DNA of 64,000 bases from NCBI RefSeq assembly GCF_900114065.1, contig NZ_FORS01000001.1:62001-126000 (forward strand), read 5' to 3'. Positions 11,708-20,410 of the stretch are shown here, piece after piece (position 1 is the first letter of the stretch; every line of letters starts with the position of its first letter). Below the pieces are notes generated by a model. It was not told the DNA's origin. It ran no database searches and saw only the letters and a program-made list of their open reading frames with translations. A program made the translations under genes and the position numbers. The DNA is from Stutzerimonas kunmingensis (lineage in GTDB: Bacteria > Pseudomonadota > Gammaproteobacteria > Pseudomonadales > Pseudomonadaceae).

Positions 11708-14587
11708 ATGCAGAACCCATCCACTCGCGAGAACCCGCTGTCAGCCGATGCACCGGATCTGGCGGCTACCGCCCCGGGCCAGCTGCGCGTGATCAAGCGC
11801 AACGGTACCGTCGTCCCCTACACCGACGACAAGATCACCGTCGCCATCACCAAGGCCTTTCTCGCAGTGGAAGGCGGTAACGCTGCCGCTTCCTCGCGTA
11901 TTCACGACACCGTCGCGCGCCTGACCGAGCAGGTCACCGCCACCTTCCGTCGTCGCATGCCCTCCGGTGGCACCATCCACATCGAAGAAATCCAGGACCA
12001 GGTCGAACTGGCCCTGATGCGCGCCGGTGAGCAGAAGGTCGCGCGTGACTACGTGATCTACCGCGAAGCCCGTAGCCAGGAGCGCAAGAGCGCCGCGGCC
12101 AACGACATCGCCCAGCCGCACCCGAGCATCCGCGTGACCCGCGCCGATGGCAGCCAGCAGCCGCTGGACATGGGTCGCCTGCAGACCATCATCACCGAAG
12201 CCTGCGAAGGCCTGGCCGAGGTCGATGGCGCGCTGATCGAGCGTGAAACCCTGAAGAACCTCTACGACGGCGTGGCCGAGAAGGACGTCAACACCGCCCT
12301 GGTGATGACTGCCCGCACCCTGGTCGAGCGTGAGCCGAACTACAGCCAAGTCACTGCGCGCCTGCTGATGGACACCCTGCGTGCCGAAGCCCTGGGTTTC
12401 CTCGACGTTGCCGAAGCCGCCACCCATCACGAGATGGCCGACCTGTACTCCAAGGCCCTGCCGGCCTACATCGAGAAAGGCGTCGAGTTCGAACTGCTCG
12501 ATTCCAAGCTCAAGAGCTACGACCTGGCCAAGCTGGGCGCCGCACTCAACCACGAGCGCGACCAGCAGTTCACCTACCTCGGCCTGCAGACCCTGTACGA
12601 CCGCTACTTCATCCACAAGGACAACGTCCGCTTCGAGCTGCCGCAGATCTTCTTCATGCGCGTCGCCATGGGCCTGGCCATCGAAGAAGAGCAGAAAGAA
12701 GCCCGCGCCATCGAGTTCTATAACCTGTTGTCGTCCTTCGACTACATGGCCTCGACGCCGACCCTGTTCAACGCCGGCACCCTGCGTCCGCAGCTGTCGT
12801 CGTGCTACCTGACCACCGTGCCGGACGACTTGGGCGGCATCTACGACGCCATCCGCGATAACGCCCTGCTCTCCAAGTTCGCCGGCGGCCTGGGCAACGA
12901 CTGGACCCCGGTGCGCGCACTGGGCGCCTACATCAAGGGCACCAACGGCAAATCCCAGGGCGTCGTGCCCTTCCTCAAAGTGGTCAACGACACCGCCGTC
13001 GCGGTCAACCAGGGCGGCAAGCGCAAGGGCGCGGTCTGCGCGTACCTGGAAACCTGGCACCTGGACATCGAGGAATTCCTCGAGCTGCGCAAGAACACCG
13101 GTGACGACCGTCGCCGCACCCACGACATGAACACCGCCAACTGGATTCCGGACCTGTTCATGAAGCGCGTCTTCGACGACGGCCCCTGGACCCTGTTCTC
13201 CCCGTCCGACGTCCCCGACCTGCACGACCTCACCGGCCGCGCCTTCGAGGAGCGTTACGAGTACTACGAGGAGCTGACCAAGTACGGCAAGATCAAGCTG
13301 TTCAAGACCCTGCCGGCCAAGGACCTGTGGCGCAAGATGCTCTCGATGCTGTTCGAGACCGGCCACCCGTGGCTGACCTTCAAGGACCCGTGCAACCTGC
13401 GCAGCCCGCAGCAGCACGTCGGCGTAGTGCACAGCTCCAACCTCTGCACCGAGATCACGCTGAACACCAACAAGGACGAGATCGCCGTCTGCAACCTGGG
13501 CTCGATCAACCTGGTCAACCACATCAAGGACGGCAAGCTCGACGCCGCCAAGCTGGAGCGCACCGTGCGCACCGCTGTACGCATGCTCGATAACGTCATC
13601 GACATCAACTACTACAGCGTGCCGCAGGCGCAGAACGCCAACTTCAAGCACCGCCCGGTGGGCCTGGGCATCATGGGCTTCCAGGACGCGCTGTACCTGC
13701 AGCACATCGCCTACGGTTCCGATGCCGCCATCGACTTCGCCGACAAGTCCATGGAAGCCATCAGCTACTTCGCCATCCAGGCTTCCTGTGACCTGGCCGA
13801 CGAGCGTGGCGCCTACTCCAGCTTCCAGGGCTCGCTGTGGTCCCAGGGCATCCTGCCGCTGGATTCGCAGCAGATCCTCATCGAGGCCCGTGGCCAGAAG
13901 TACATCGACGTCGACCTGACCGAATCCCTGGATTGGGCGCCGATCCGCGAGCGCGTCAAGAAAGGCATCCGCAACTCCAACATCATGGCCATCGCCCCGA
14001 CCGCGACCATCTCCAACATCGTTGGCGTGTCGCAGTCCATCGAGCCGACGTACCAGAACCTGTACGTCAAATCGAACCTGTCCGGCGAGTTCACCGTGAT
14101 CAACCCGTACCTGGTCCACGACCTCAAGGCCCGCGGCCTGTGGGACCCGGTCATGGTCAACGACCTCAAGTACTACGACGGTTCCGTACAGCAGATCGAG
14201 CGCATCCCGCAGGATCTGAAGGACATGTACGCCACCGCCTTCGAAGTGGAAACCAAGTGGATCGTCGACGCCGCCAGCCGCCGCCAGAAGTGGATCGACC
14301 AGGCGCAGTCGCTGAACCTGTACATCGCCGGCGCCTCGGGCAAGAAGCTCGACGTGACCTACCGCATGGCCTGGTACCGTGGCCTGAAGACCACCTACTA
14401 CCTCCGTGCCCTGGCCGCGACCAGCACCGAGAAGTCCACCATCAACACCGGCAAGCTGAACGCCGTGTCCAGTGGTGGCAGCGAGGCGGCGAACTCCGCC
14501 AGCGCCGCGCCGGCCGCCGAGCCGCAGCCGGCTCCGGTGCCGCTGGCGTGTTCCATCGATAACCCCGACTGCGAAGCCTGCCAATAA
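11708..14587 (+). CDS. nrdA: Class Ia ribonucleoside-diphosphate reductase, alpha subunit
   Basis: Large catalytic subunit reducing ribonucleoside diphosphates for DNA synthesis, 959 residues. The N-terminus carries two ATP-cone domains, one beginning RVIKRNGTVVPYTDDKI (about residue 26) and one beginning SIRVTRADGSQQPLDMGRL (about 140), as in Pseudomonas NrdA. The 10-stranded barrel includes FNAGTLRPQLSSCYL, the active-site loop region NLCTEITLNT, and APTATISNI. An Ala/Pro-rich linker leads to the redox tail DNPDCEACQ with the CxxC that re-reduces the active site. GGAG precedes the ATG. Expression is probably controlled by NrdR and perhaps DnaA. nrdB follows after an unusually long 478-base spacer. 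Confidence 0.98.
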   Translation: MQNPSTRENPLSADAPDLAATAPGQLRVIKRNGTVVPYTDDKITVAITKAFLAVEGGNAAASSRIHDTVARLTEQVTATFRRRMPSGGTIHIEEIQDQVELALMRAGEQKVARDYVIYREARSQERKSAAANDIAQPHPSIRVTRADGSQQPLDMGRLQTIITEACEGLAEVDGALIERETLKNLYDGVAEKDVNTALVMTARTLVEREPNYSQVTARLLMDTLRAEALGFLDVAEAATHHEMADLYSKALPAYIEKGVEFELLDSKLKSYDLAKLGAALNHERDQQFTYLGLQTLYDRYFIHKDNVRFELPQIFFMRVAMGLAIEEEQKEARAIEFYNLLSSFDYMASTPTLFNAGTLRPQLSSCYLTTVPDDLGGIYDAIRDNALLSKFAGGLGNDWTPVRALGAYIKGTNGKSQGVVPFLKVVNDTAVAVNQGGKRKGAVCAYLETWHLDIEEFLELRKNTGDDRRRTHDMNTANWIPDLFMKRVFDDGPWTLFSPSDVPDLHDLTGRAFEERYEYYEELTKYGKIKLFKTLPAKDLWRKMLSMLFETGHPWLTFKDPCNLRSPQQHVGVVHSSNLCTEITLNTNKDEIAVCNLGSINLVNHIKDGKLDAAKLERTVRTAVRMLDNVIDINYYSVPQAQNANFKHRPVGLGIMGFQDALYLQHIAYGSDAAIDFADKSMEAISYFAIQASCDLADERGAYSSFQGSLWSQGILPLDSQQILIEARGQKYIDVDLTESLDWAPIRERVKKGIRNSNIMAIAPTATISNIVGVSQSIEPTYQNLYVKSNLSGEFTVINPYLVHDLKARGLWDPVMVNDLKYYDGSVQQIERIPQDLKDMYATAFEVETKWIVDAASRRQKWIDQAQSLNLYIAGASGKKLDVTYRMAWYRGLKTTYYLRALAATSTEKSTINTGKLNAVSSGGSEAANSASAAPAAEPQPAPVPLACSIDNPDCEACQ

Positions 14588-14712
14588 CTTCAAAGTCGCG
14601 GCCCCCAGAGCGGTCCGCGCGTTGTTGCCCGCCAGCCCGGCCCCCATCACGTACATGCGTACGCTCAGGGGCTCCGGACTGACGGGCGCCTAGCGCGACC
14701 TCGCTCTGGAAC

Positions 14713-14735
14713 CCGCTCACACCGAGCGGTTTTTT
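14713..14735 (+). terminator. Intrinsic terminator after nrdA
   Basis: CCGCTC / GAGCGG 6-bp stem with loop ACACC, directly followed by six T. It lies 126 bases after the nrdA stop and 330 before nrdB, so transcripts from the nrdA promoter would be at least partly terminated before nrdB. Confidence 0.7.
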
Positions 14736-14830
14736 AAGAACGAAGCGAACGACCCGTTCTCGCTTGCCAGGTACCCACAGCCAACGCGGTGGCTATCGAT
14801 CGAACAAGCCAGACGCCAACACCAAACCAG

Positions 14831-14940
14831 TCCCCCTGGGGGAGAGGGTTAGGGTGAGGGGCAACCCTCCAGACAAACACAAGCGGTCGGACCAGACACC
14901 CGACCGCCCCCTCGCCCCTCCGGGGAGAGGGGCAGCCCCA
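14831..14940. repeat. Intergenic palindromic repeat cluster between nrdA and nrdB
   Basis: Contains CCCCCTGGGGGAGAGGG followed by TTAGGGTGAGGGGC at 14832-14861, an 8-bp perfect hairpin GCGGTCGG/CCGACCGC with 9-base loop (14883-14907), and the facing GCCCCTCCGGGGAGAGGGGC at 14914-14933. The GGGGGAGAGGGTTAGGGTGAGGGG string is of a type I recall as dispersed in Pseudomonas and Xanthomonas intergenic regions; copy number here cannot be checked from one window. Confidence 0.55.
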
Positions 14941-15065
14941 CCAGACGATACAAAAGGCCGGACCTACCTCGGCCCAAACCAAATACCCGCTTTTGCGTGC
15001 AAACCAAAAGCACCCAAACATATCCGACCGGCCAAGCCCCGGTCCCCGATCAGGAGCTATCGCAC

Positions 15066-16313
15066 ATGCTGAGCTGGGACGAATTCAACGAAGAAGACAC
15101 CACCACCGCCGCGCCGGCCCCCGCTGCCGCGCAGCCTGCAGGCCAGACCGCAGCCAAGCTGGACAACGACGCCGCCGGCTCCGTGGAAGAAGCCCGCGCC
15201 GTTGCCGCCAGTGACTCCGACGCCATCGCCCGCGCCAAGCGCGCGCTGGACGACCTGGACATCCAGGAAGGCCTCAACGAACTGGAAGGCGAATCGGCCC
15301 GCGTGCGCGTCGACGAGAAGCGCATGATCAACGCCCGCGCCGACCTCAACCAGCTCGTACCCTTCAAGTACGACTGGGCCTGGCAGAAGTATCTGGATGG
15401 TTGCGCCAACCACTGGATGCCCCAGGAAGTGAACATGAACGCCGACATTGCCCTGTGGAAGAGCAAGGACGGCCTCAGCGAAGACGAGCGCCGCATCGTC
15501 AAGCGCAACCTCGGCTTCTTCTCCACCGCCGACAGCCTGGTCGCCAACAACCTCGTGCTGGCCACCTACCGCCTGATCACCAACCCCGAGTGCCGCCAGT
15601 ACATCCTGCGCCAGGCCTTCGAAGAGGCGATCCACACCCACGCCTACCAGTACTGCATCGAATCGCTGGGCATGGATGAAGGCGAGATCTTCAACATGTA
15701 CCACGAGATCCCGAGCGTCGCGAAAAAGGCCAGCTGGGGCCTCAAGTACACCCGCTCCATCTCCGACCCGACCTTCCAGACCGGCACCCCGGAGACCGAC
15801 AAGCAGTTCCTGCGCAACCTCATCGCCTATTACTGCGTACTCGAAGGCATCTTCTTCTACTGCGGCTTCACCCAGATCCTCTCCATGGGCCGCCGCAACA
15901 AGATGACCGGCACCGCCGAGCAGTTCCAATACATCCTGCGTGACGAGTCCATGCACCTGAACTTCGGCATCGACATGATCAACCAGATCAAGATCGAGAA
16001 TCCGCACCTGTGGGACGCCGACATGAAGGACGAAGCGACCCAGATGATCCTCCAGGGCACCCAGCTGGAAATCGAATACGCCCGCGACACCATGCCCCGT
16101 GGCGTGCTCGGCATGAACGCCGCGATGATGGAGGACTACCTCAAGTTCATCGCCAACCGGCGTCTGACGCAGATTGGGTTGAAGGAAGAGTATCCGGGCA
16201 CTACCAACCCGTTCCCATGGATGAGCGAGATCATGGACTTGAAGAAGGAGAAGAACTTCTTTGAGACGCGGGTTATTGAATATCAGACTGGTGGGGCGTT
16301 GAGCTGGGACTGA
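15066..16313 (+). CDS. nrdB: Class Ia ribonucleoside-diphosphate reductase, beta subunit
   Basis: Small radical-generating subunit of 415 residues, partner of NrdA. Diiron and tyrosyl-radical residues follow the E. coli spacing: Asp156, Glu187 and His190 (EEAIHTHAY), radical Tyr194, then Glu in EGIFFYCGF and Glu/His in [10 protein letters not shown]. The first ~90 residues are an Ala/Asp-rich extension absent from E. coli NrdB. The ATG at 15066 ([11 protein letters not shown]) has AGGAG upstream; the frame is open 23 codons further but that part is not conserved-looking. The C-terminus ends GGALSWD, probably the NrdA-docking tail. Its own promoter is likely, given the terminator and spacer upstream. 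Confidence 0.97.
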   Translation: MLSWDEFNEEDTTTAAPAPAAAQPAGQTAAKLDNDAAGSVEEARAVAASDSDAIARAKRALDDLDIQEGLNELEGESARVRVDEKRMINARADLNQLVPFKYDWAWQKYLDGCANHWMPQEVNMNADIALWKSKDGLSEDERRIVKRNLGFFSTADSLVANNLVLATYRLITNPECRQYILRQAFEEAIHTHAYQYCIESLGMDEGEIFNMYHEIPSVAKKASWGLKYTRSISDPTFQTGTPETDKQFLRNLIAYYCVLEGIFFYCGFTQILSMGRRNKMTGTAEQFQYILRDESMHLNFGIDMINQIKIENPHLWDADMKDEATQMILQGTQLEIEYARDTMPRGVLGMNAAMMEDYLKFIANRRLTQIGLKEEYPGTTNPFPWMSEIMDLKKEKNFFETRVIEYQTGGALSWD

Positions 16314-16334
16314 TAAGCTATTTGTCTACAGGGG

Positions 16335-16362
16335 AAAGCCAGTTCAGATGAGCTGGCTTTTT
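16335..16362 (+). terminator. Intrinsic terminator after nrdB
   Basis: AGCCAG...CTGGCT stem (extendable by further pairs around the TTCAGATGAG loop) preceded by A-rich and followed by T-rich sequence (CTTTTTC). It lies 22 bases after the nrdB stop and separates it from the TIR gene. Confidence 0.75.
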
Positions 16363-16391
16363 CGTTATCGGCTTTAAAAGGGACTTTATAA

Positions 16392-18941
16392 ATGCGGAAA
16401 AAAGTATTCATCAGCTATTCGCATAAAGACGAAGCTCATCGGGAAGACTTGGAAGACCACCTTTCCATGCTAAAGAGAAAGGAAATTATTTCGATATGGC
16501 ATGATAGAAAGATAATTCCTGGCGATGACTGGAAAGGCAGCATTGATGAAAACCTAGACTCTGCCGATATCATAATTTTCTTAGTTAGCCCGAGCTTCCT
16601 CGCATCTTCATACTGCTTAGACGTAGAAGTAAAGCGCGCAATAGAAAGACATGCTGAAGGATCAGCCAAGATTATTTCAATAATAGTCAGGCCGTGCGAC
16701 TGGCACGAGTGCGACTTCTCTAAATATCAAGCAGTCCCTAAAGACGCAAAGGCAATCACCCTTTGGGAAAATAAAGACTCAGCGTGGCTGGATGCAGTAA
16801 CTGGGCTAAAGAAGTACATCACTGAATTCACGACCAGGCCGCCAAGCAAAGAGATTTTGCAGGCAGAATCGCCTGTAACGGTCTCAGTTGATTTCAATCG
16901 CTGGTTAAAAGACACAGAAATTGTATTGAGCCATAGAAAGGTCGACAAGGTTCTACTTTCAGACATTTATGTAATCCCTGACGTCGAATTCGAAAGAGAA
17001 TTCAAAGAAAAAGAGATCAATATCTCCGAAGCCGACACCGTATATAAAGAACCTGGCTTTTATTTGATTCTTGGCGAAGAGCAGCAAGGCAAAACGTCAT
17101 TCCTTAAAAAGGCTTTTTTTGAGCTAGCATCAAAAGGAATCACACCTGTATATCTAGATGCGACAGGAATCACCAAATCTGACACAGATAAACTTATAGA
17201 AAAGCGCCTAACAAAGCAATATGACGGCCCGATTCTGGAAAAACTTGTCGATAAACAACGCAAAGTAGCGTTGATCGACAATCTAGATGAGATAGGGTTA
17301 AACGAGAAATACAGGAATATTTTCTTAGAAAACCTAGCGAAGGAATTTGACTGGATAATTTGCACTTGCCACAGCGCGTTCAATTACATAAGAACGGAAG
17401 TGCCAGCACTCTCAAAATACACGGCGTGCACACTTTTAGGCTTGGGAAACTTTAAGCGCGAGGAAATAATTAGAAAATGGATCGCACTTGGAGTAGAAGA
17501 AAGCATCAACGAAAACGATCTATACTCAAAGTGTGATGAGCTAAAGTCGCAACTCAACACCGTTATCAAACGAAACATCGTTCCACCAAAACCGATCTAC
17601 GTACTTATGCTCATGCAAATGTTCGAAGCATATGCTCAGCAGAACATCGAGCTAACATCGTATGGTCACTGTTACCAGCAACTCATATACCAGTCGTTCG
17701 AAAAAGCAAAAATTAACGGCAGAGAGTACGAGAAGTACTTAAATGTTCTAACTGAAATATCGTGGCATATTTTCAAACTAGGTGAAGGACTGAACCGGCA
17801 TCAGATCGATAACTTTTTCCTTGAGTACGAAAAGACTTATCTTTCCGTCGACAAAATGGAGATCCTTGAAAAGCTACTAGCACATTCAATACTTTCCGAA
17901 AAACATGGAAAAATTGGCTTCAAATACCCATATATCTACTATTTTTTTGTCGGAAAGAAAATAGCCGAAGGCTTTGCCGAAGATCCCTTTATTAAAGAAA
18001 ACGTTGATCTTTTACTTGAGCGCCTTCACCGAGAAGATTACGCCAATATACTTATATTTATTACCCACCATACAAAAGACTCATGGGTACTTAACAAAAT
18101 TAATGAGGTACTTGGATCCTTATTCCAAGAACAGTCTTGCGCAACCTTGACGAAACATCAGCTTTCGTTCATGGATGACTTCATGAAAAAAATCCCTGAT
18201 TTAGTTTTAGAACAAAGGGAAATTCAAAACGAAAGAGACGAACGCAACCGCTCTCTTGACGCCATGGAGAGAGATCGCAGCGCGACGACGTATGATGATG
18301 CGGATGCTCCATTGGACATTCTTTCCAGCATCAATAAGTCTTTTAAAGGCATGGAAATTGCCGGCCAAATAATTCGAAATCGTTATGCGACCATACCAAG
18401 AGATGCTCTTTATCAGCTAGCAAACAGCGGTGCAGCTACCGGATTACGGTTCCTAGATTATTTCATAAAAATATCTGACTCCTCAAAGTCAGAAATAATC
18501 AAAGTGATTGAGCAGATGCTATCCGAGCATCCACATATCTCTGACAAGGAGATTGAAGGGTACGCTCAAAATACGTATCTACACTTAACCTACGGCGTAA
18601 TAAATGGCGTTGTTAGAAAAATTGCGTCCTCTATTGGATCGAAGGAGGCGTTTGAGGTCTATGACGCTCTATCAAAACAGGAAAACACACCTGCTTACAC
18701 CTTAATCAATCAAGCTGTTCAACTTCAATTTACAAGATCACTGCACATACCAACCATTGAACAGACAAAGGAAAGACTAAAAAATAACCCTGTTTGCTTA
18801 CGAATATTAAAAGAAATGGTTATTCAGCATATCTATATGTTTCCTGTTGACTACAAGGAAAAGCAACAGCTTTCTAGCATGTTAGGAATCTCGATACGGG
18901 GCCAGCGTTTAATGGACCATAAAAAAGCTGGAAAAGCCTAA
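16392..18941 (+). CDS. TIR-STAND NTPase protein, candidate anti-phage defence gene
   Basis: Protein of 849 residues. Residues 1-145 form a TIR domain: KVFISYSHKDEAHREDLEDHL, WHDRKIIPGDDW, ADIIIFLVSPSFLASSYCLDVEV, with Glu79 in the position of the NADase glutamate. Residues about 215-450 look like a STAND/NACHT-type ATPase: Walker A GEEQQGKTS (228-236, Lys234) and Walker B VALIDNLDE (Asp296, Asp299, Glu300). A helical region follows, and from about 620 there is a charged linker and a C-terminal part I cannot assign. One 60-base line (16621-16680) has 24 G/C, against 41 in a nrdB line, so the gene is probably acquired. It stands alone, after the nrdB terminator and before repeat hairpins. The likely mechanism, by analogy with bacterial TIR-NLR proteins, is phage sensing by the C-terminus, ATP-driven assembly and NAD+ depletion. 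Only the domains are seen; the role is inferred. Confidence 0.85.
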   Translation: MRKKVFISYSHKDEAHREDLEDHLSMLKRKEIISIWHDRKIIPGDDWKGSIDENLDSADIIIFLVSPSFLASSYCLDVEVKRAIERHAEGSAKIISIIVRPCDWHECDFSKYQAVPKDAKAITLWENKDSAWLDAVTGLKKYITEFTTRPPSKEILQAESPVTVSVDFNRWLKDTEIVLSHRKVDKVLLSDIYVIPDVEFEREFKEKEINISEADTVYKEPGFYLILGEEQQGKTSFLKKAFFELASKGITPVYLDATGITKSDTDKLIEKRLTKQYDGPILEKLVDKQRKVALIDNLDEIGLNEKYRNIFLENLAKEFDWIICTCHSAFNYIRTEVPALSKYTACTLLGLGNFKREEIIRKWIALGVEESINENDLYSKCDELKSQLNTVIKRNIVPPKPIYVLMLMQMFEAYAQQNIELTSYGHCYQQLIYQSFEKAKINGREYEKYLNVLTEISWHIFKLGEGLNRHQIDNFFLEYEKTYLSVDKMEILEKLLAHSILSEKHGKIGFKYPYIYYFFVGKKIAEGFAEDPFIKENVDLLLERLHREDYANILIFITHHTKDSWVLNKINEVLGSLFQEQSCATLTKHQLSFMDDFMKKIPDLVLEQREIQNERDERNRSLDAMERDRSATTYDDADAPLDILSSINKSFKGMEIAGQIIRNRYATIPRDALYQLANSGAATGLRFLDYFIKISDSSKSEIIKVIEQMLSEHPHISDKEIEGYAQNTYLHLTYGVINGVVRKIASSIGSKEAFEVYDALSKQENTPAYTLINQAVQLQFTRSLHIPTIEQTKERLKNNPVCLRILKEMVIQHIYMFPVDYKEKQQLSSMLGISIRGQRLMDHKKAGKA

Positions 18942-18968
18942 TATTTAGCGAGGTAGCCTGGAAGTGAC

Positions 18969-19004
18969 GCGTGGAAAAGGCTTCGCCGGTTTTTCCACCC
19001 TACG
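18969..19004. repeat. REP-like hairpin, copy 1
   Basis: GTGGAAAA (18971-18978) and TTTTCCAC (18991-18998) form a perfect 8-bp stem with loop GGCTTCGCCGGT, flanked by GC and CCTACG. Related copies occur at 21146-21176 and 33212-33245 in this window. It begins 28 bases after the TIR gene stop. Confidence 0.7.
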
Positions 19005-19139
19005 CTGCTACGCAACACCTCCACTCTGCCAACTGACGGGGACGGACTTCGAGTCGCCCGAGAACTCTTTGGTTATTTGCTTCTTCTGCACGGACCGGCA
19101 GGCGACACCAATCGCCCCTTATCAGGAGGGTGAGTGGAA

Positions 19140-19345
19140 TCGTCGTGGAAGGGGTTGAGCGGCATGGATGCCGCGAGAGCCGCGATGGGCCAGGGATGGC
19201 CCTTCGCGGCGTGCCCCTGGAATAGCGATGGAGCGAACGAACCCGGAGCGAAGCGCAGGGCCGGATGGAGGGGCAAGCGTTTTTGGTTACTTTTGTCGCG
19301 ACTGACAAAAGTGACCCGCCCAGCAGGGCGGAACCAGTGCTTCAA
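19140..19345. repeat. Multi-hairpin intergenic element
   Basis: About 200 bases with at least three stem-loops: GCCGCGATGGGCC/GGCCCTTCGCGGC (19179-19210, one mismatch in 13, 6-base loop), ACTTTTGTC/GACAAAAGT (19289-19312, perfect, 6-base loop) and CGCCC/GGGCG (19317-19330). Between the first two is GGAGCGAACGAACCCGGAGCG. Short open frames cross it on both strands but look like shadows. It resembles a repeated intergenic sequence I recall from pseudomonads; this is not verified here. Confidence 0.55.
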
Positions 19346-19393
19346 TCCCCCAGTGATAAACAGCAGCGGCACAGACGCAAACAACCAGCGAAG

Positions 19394-20293
19394 CTACAAC
19401 TCACACAACCCACCCGGCACTGCCATCACCCACTCCCTCACCGCCCGAACCGTCGGGTCATCCCAACGGCTCTCGGGATATACGAGATGAAACGGCTTGC
19501 CCTCCATCTCCGGCCCGAACGGTTGCACCAGCCGCCCTTCCCTCAGTTCGTCCTCGATCAACTGCCGACTCATCAGCGCCACACCCTGCGCACCGATGGC
19601 GGCGGAGATGGCGTGGGTTTCGTCGGAGAAGACCAGCCCGGCGCTCACATCCAGTCCCGCCACGTTGGCGAGCTTCTGCCACGACGCCCAATGAATCGGG
19701 GCGGACAAGGCGGCTTGCGCACGGAAGTGAATCAGCGGGTGTTTGGGCAGCTCGGCTATATCACGCAAACCAAGGTGCGGGCTGCAGACCGGGACGAAGG
19801 TGTTATCGAACAGCTTCTCCGCCACCAGCCCGGGCCAGCGGCCGTCGCCGTAGCGGATGGCGATATCCGCCGTGACGCCATCCAGCGCGACTGGCTCATG
19901 GGAGGTATGGAAGCGCAGATCGATATCCGGATGGGAATCGCGCAGCAGGCAGACCCAGGGCACCAGCCAGCGCACCGCGATGGCCGGTGTGGTGCTGAGG
20001 GTGATCGCCTGGCGGCAGGGCTTCGCACTCAGGCGTTCGACCGTAGCGCTGATGCTGTCGAACGCGGCTTCCAGCGTCTGTTGCAGCTCGCGCCCCTGGT
20101 CGGTCAGTTCCAGCTTCCGCGGTTTGCGCAGGAACAGCGCCACGCCGAGGGATTCCTCAAGCGAACGAATCTGGTGGCTAACCGCCGTAGCGGTGACATT
20201 CAGCTCCTCGGCGGCCTGCTTGGCGCTCTCGTGGCGGGCGGCGGCTTCGAAGGCCCGCAGCGCAGAAAGCGAAGGTAACCGGCGGTGCGCCAT
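19394..20293 (-). CDS. LysR-family transcriptional regulator (GcvA-like)
   Basis: Protein of 299 residues: N-terminal winged helix (about 5-65, LPSLSALRAFEAAARHESAKQAAEELNVTATAVSHQIRSLEESLGVALF) and a type 2 periplasmic-binding-protein effector domain. The HTH with ATAVSHQIRSLE and the SDETHAISAAIGAQGVAL segment suit the GcvA/AmpR subgroup. The ATG at 20293 (MAHRRLPSLSAL) is preferred over an upstream extension that would run into the divergent promoter region. Divergent from the azoreductase gene, which it probably regulates. Confidence 0.92.
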   Translation of the reverse strand: MAHRRLPSLSALRAFEAAARHESAKQAAEELNVTATAVSHQIRSLEESLGVALFLRKPRKLELTDQGRELQQTLEAAFDSISATVERLSAKPCRQAITLSTTPAIAVRWLVPWVCLLRDSHPDIDLRFHTSHEPVALDGVTADIAIRYGDGRWPGLVAEKLFDNTFVPVCSPHLGLRDIAELPKHPLIHFRAQAALSAPIHWASWQKLANVAGLDVSAGLVFSDETHAISAAIGAQGVALMSRQLIEDELREGRLVQPFGPEMEGKPFHLVYPESRWDDPTVRAVREWVMAVPGGLCEL

Positions 20294-20307
20294 GGCTGAG
20301 TTTCTCT

Positions 20308-20385
20308 CATCTGTAGTTGTAAGAAATGGTCGTTTGTCGCCAGTACAGCCTAGCCATAGGCTGGATTTACCGCGAACCACAGATG
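20308..20385. promoter_or_regulatory. LysR/azoreductase divergent control region
   Basis: An inverted repeat CATCTGTAGT (20308-20317) / ACCACAGATG (20376-20385), nine of ten positions matching, lies between the divergent starts. It could be the paired binding sites of the LysR protein. A conventional T-N11-A box was not pinned down. Confidence 0.35.
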
Positions 20386-20410
20386 AATTCAATCACAGAG
20401 GAGAATCATC

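Noticed and set aside
11741..14656. A 971-codon open frame antisense to nrdA
   Set aside because: It is a composition artefact of high-GC codon use: Val/Leu/Gly/Asp/Gln-rich with no domain, lying wholly opposite a certain gene.
14831..14940. Possible CRISPR array from repeated G/C-rich strings between nrdA and nrdB
   Set aside because: Only two facing copies with no regular spacing or spacers; it is a palindromic intergenic repeat.
18964..19158. Short open frame after the TIR gene as a second gene of a defence operon
   Set aside because: It runs through the REP-like hairpin, has host-like composition rather than that of the TIR gene, and no recognisable features.
19265..20278. A 337-codon plus-strand frame antisense to the LysR gene
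   Set aside because: Begins in the hairpin element and runs opposite a clear LysR HTH.
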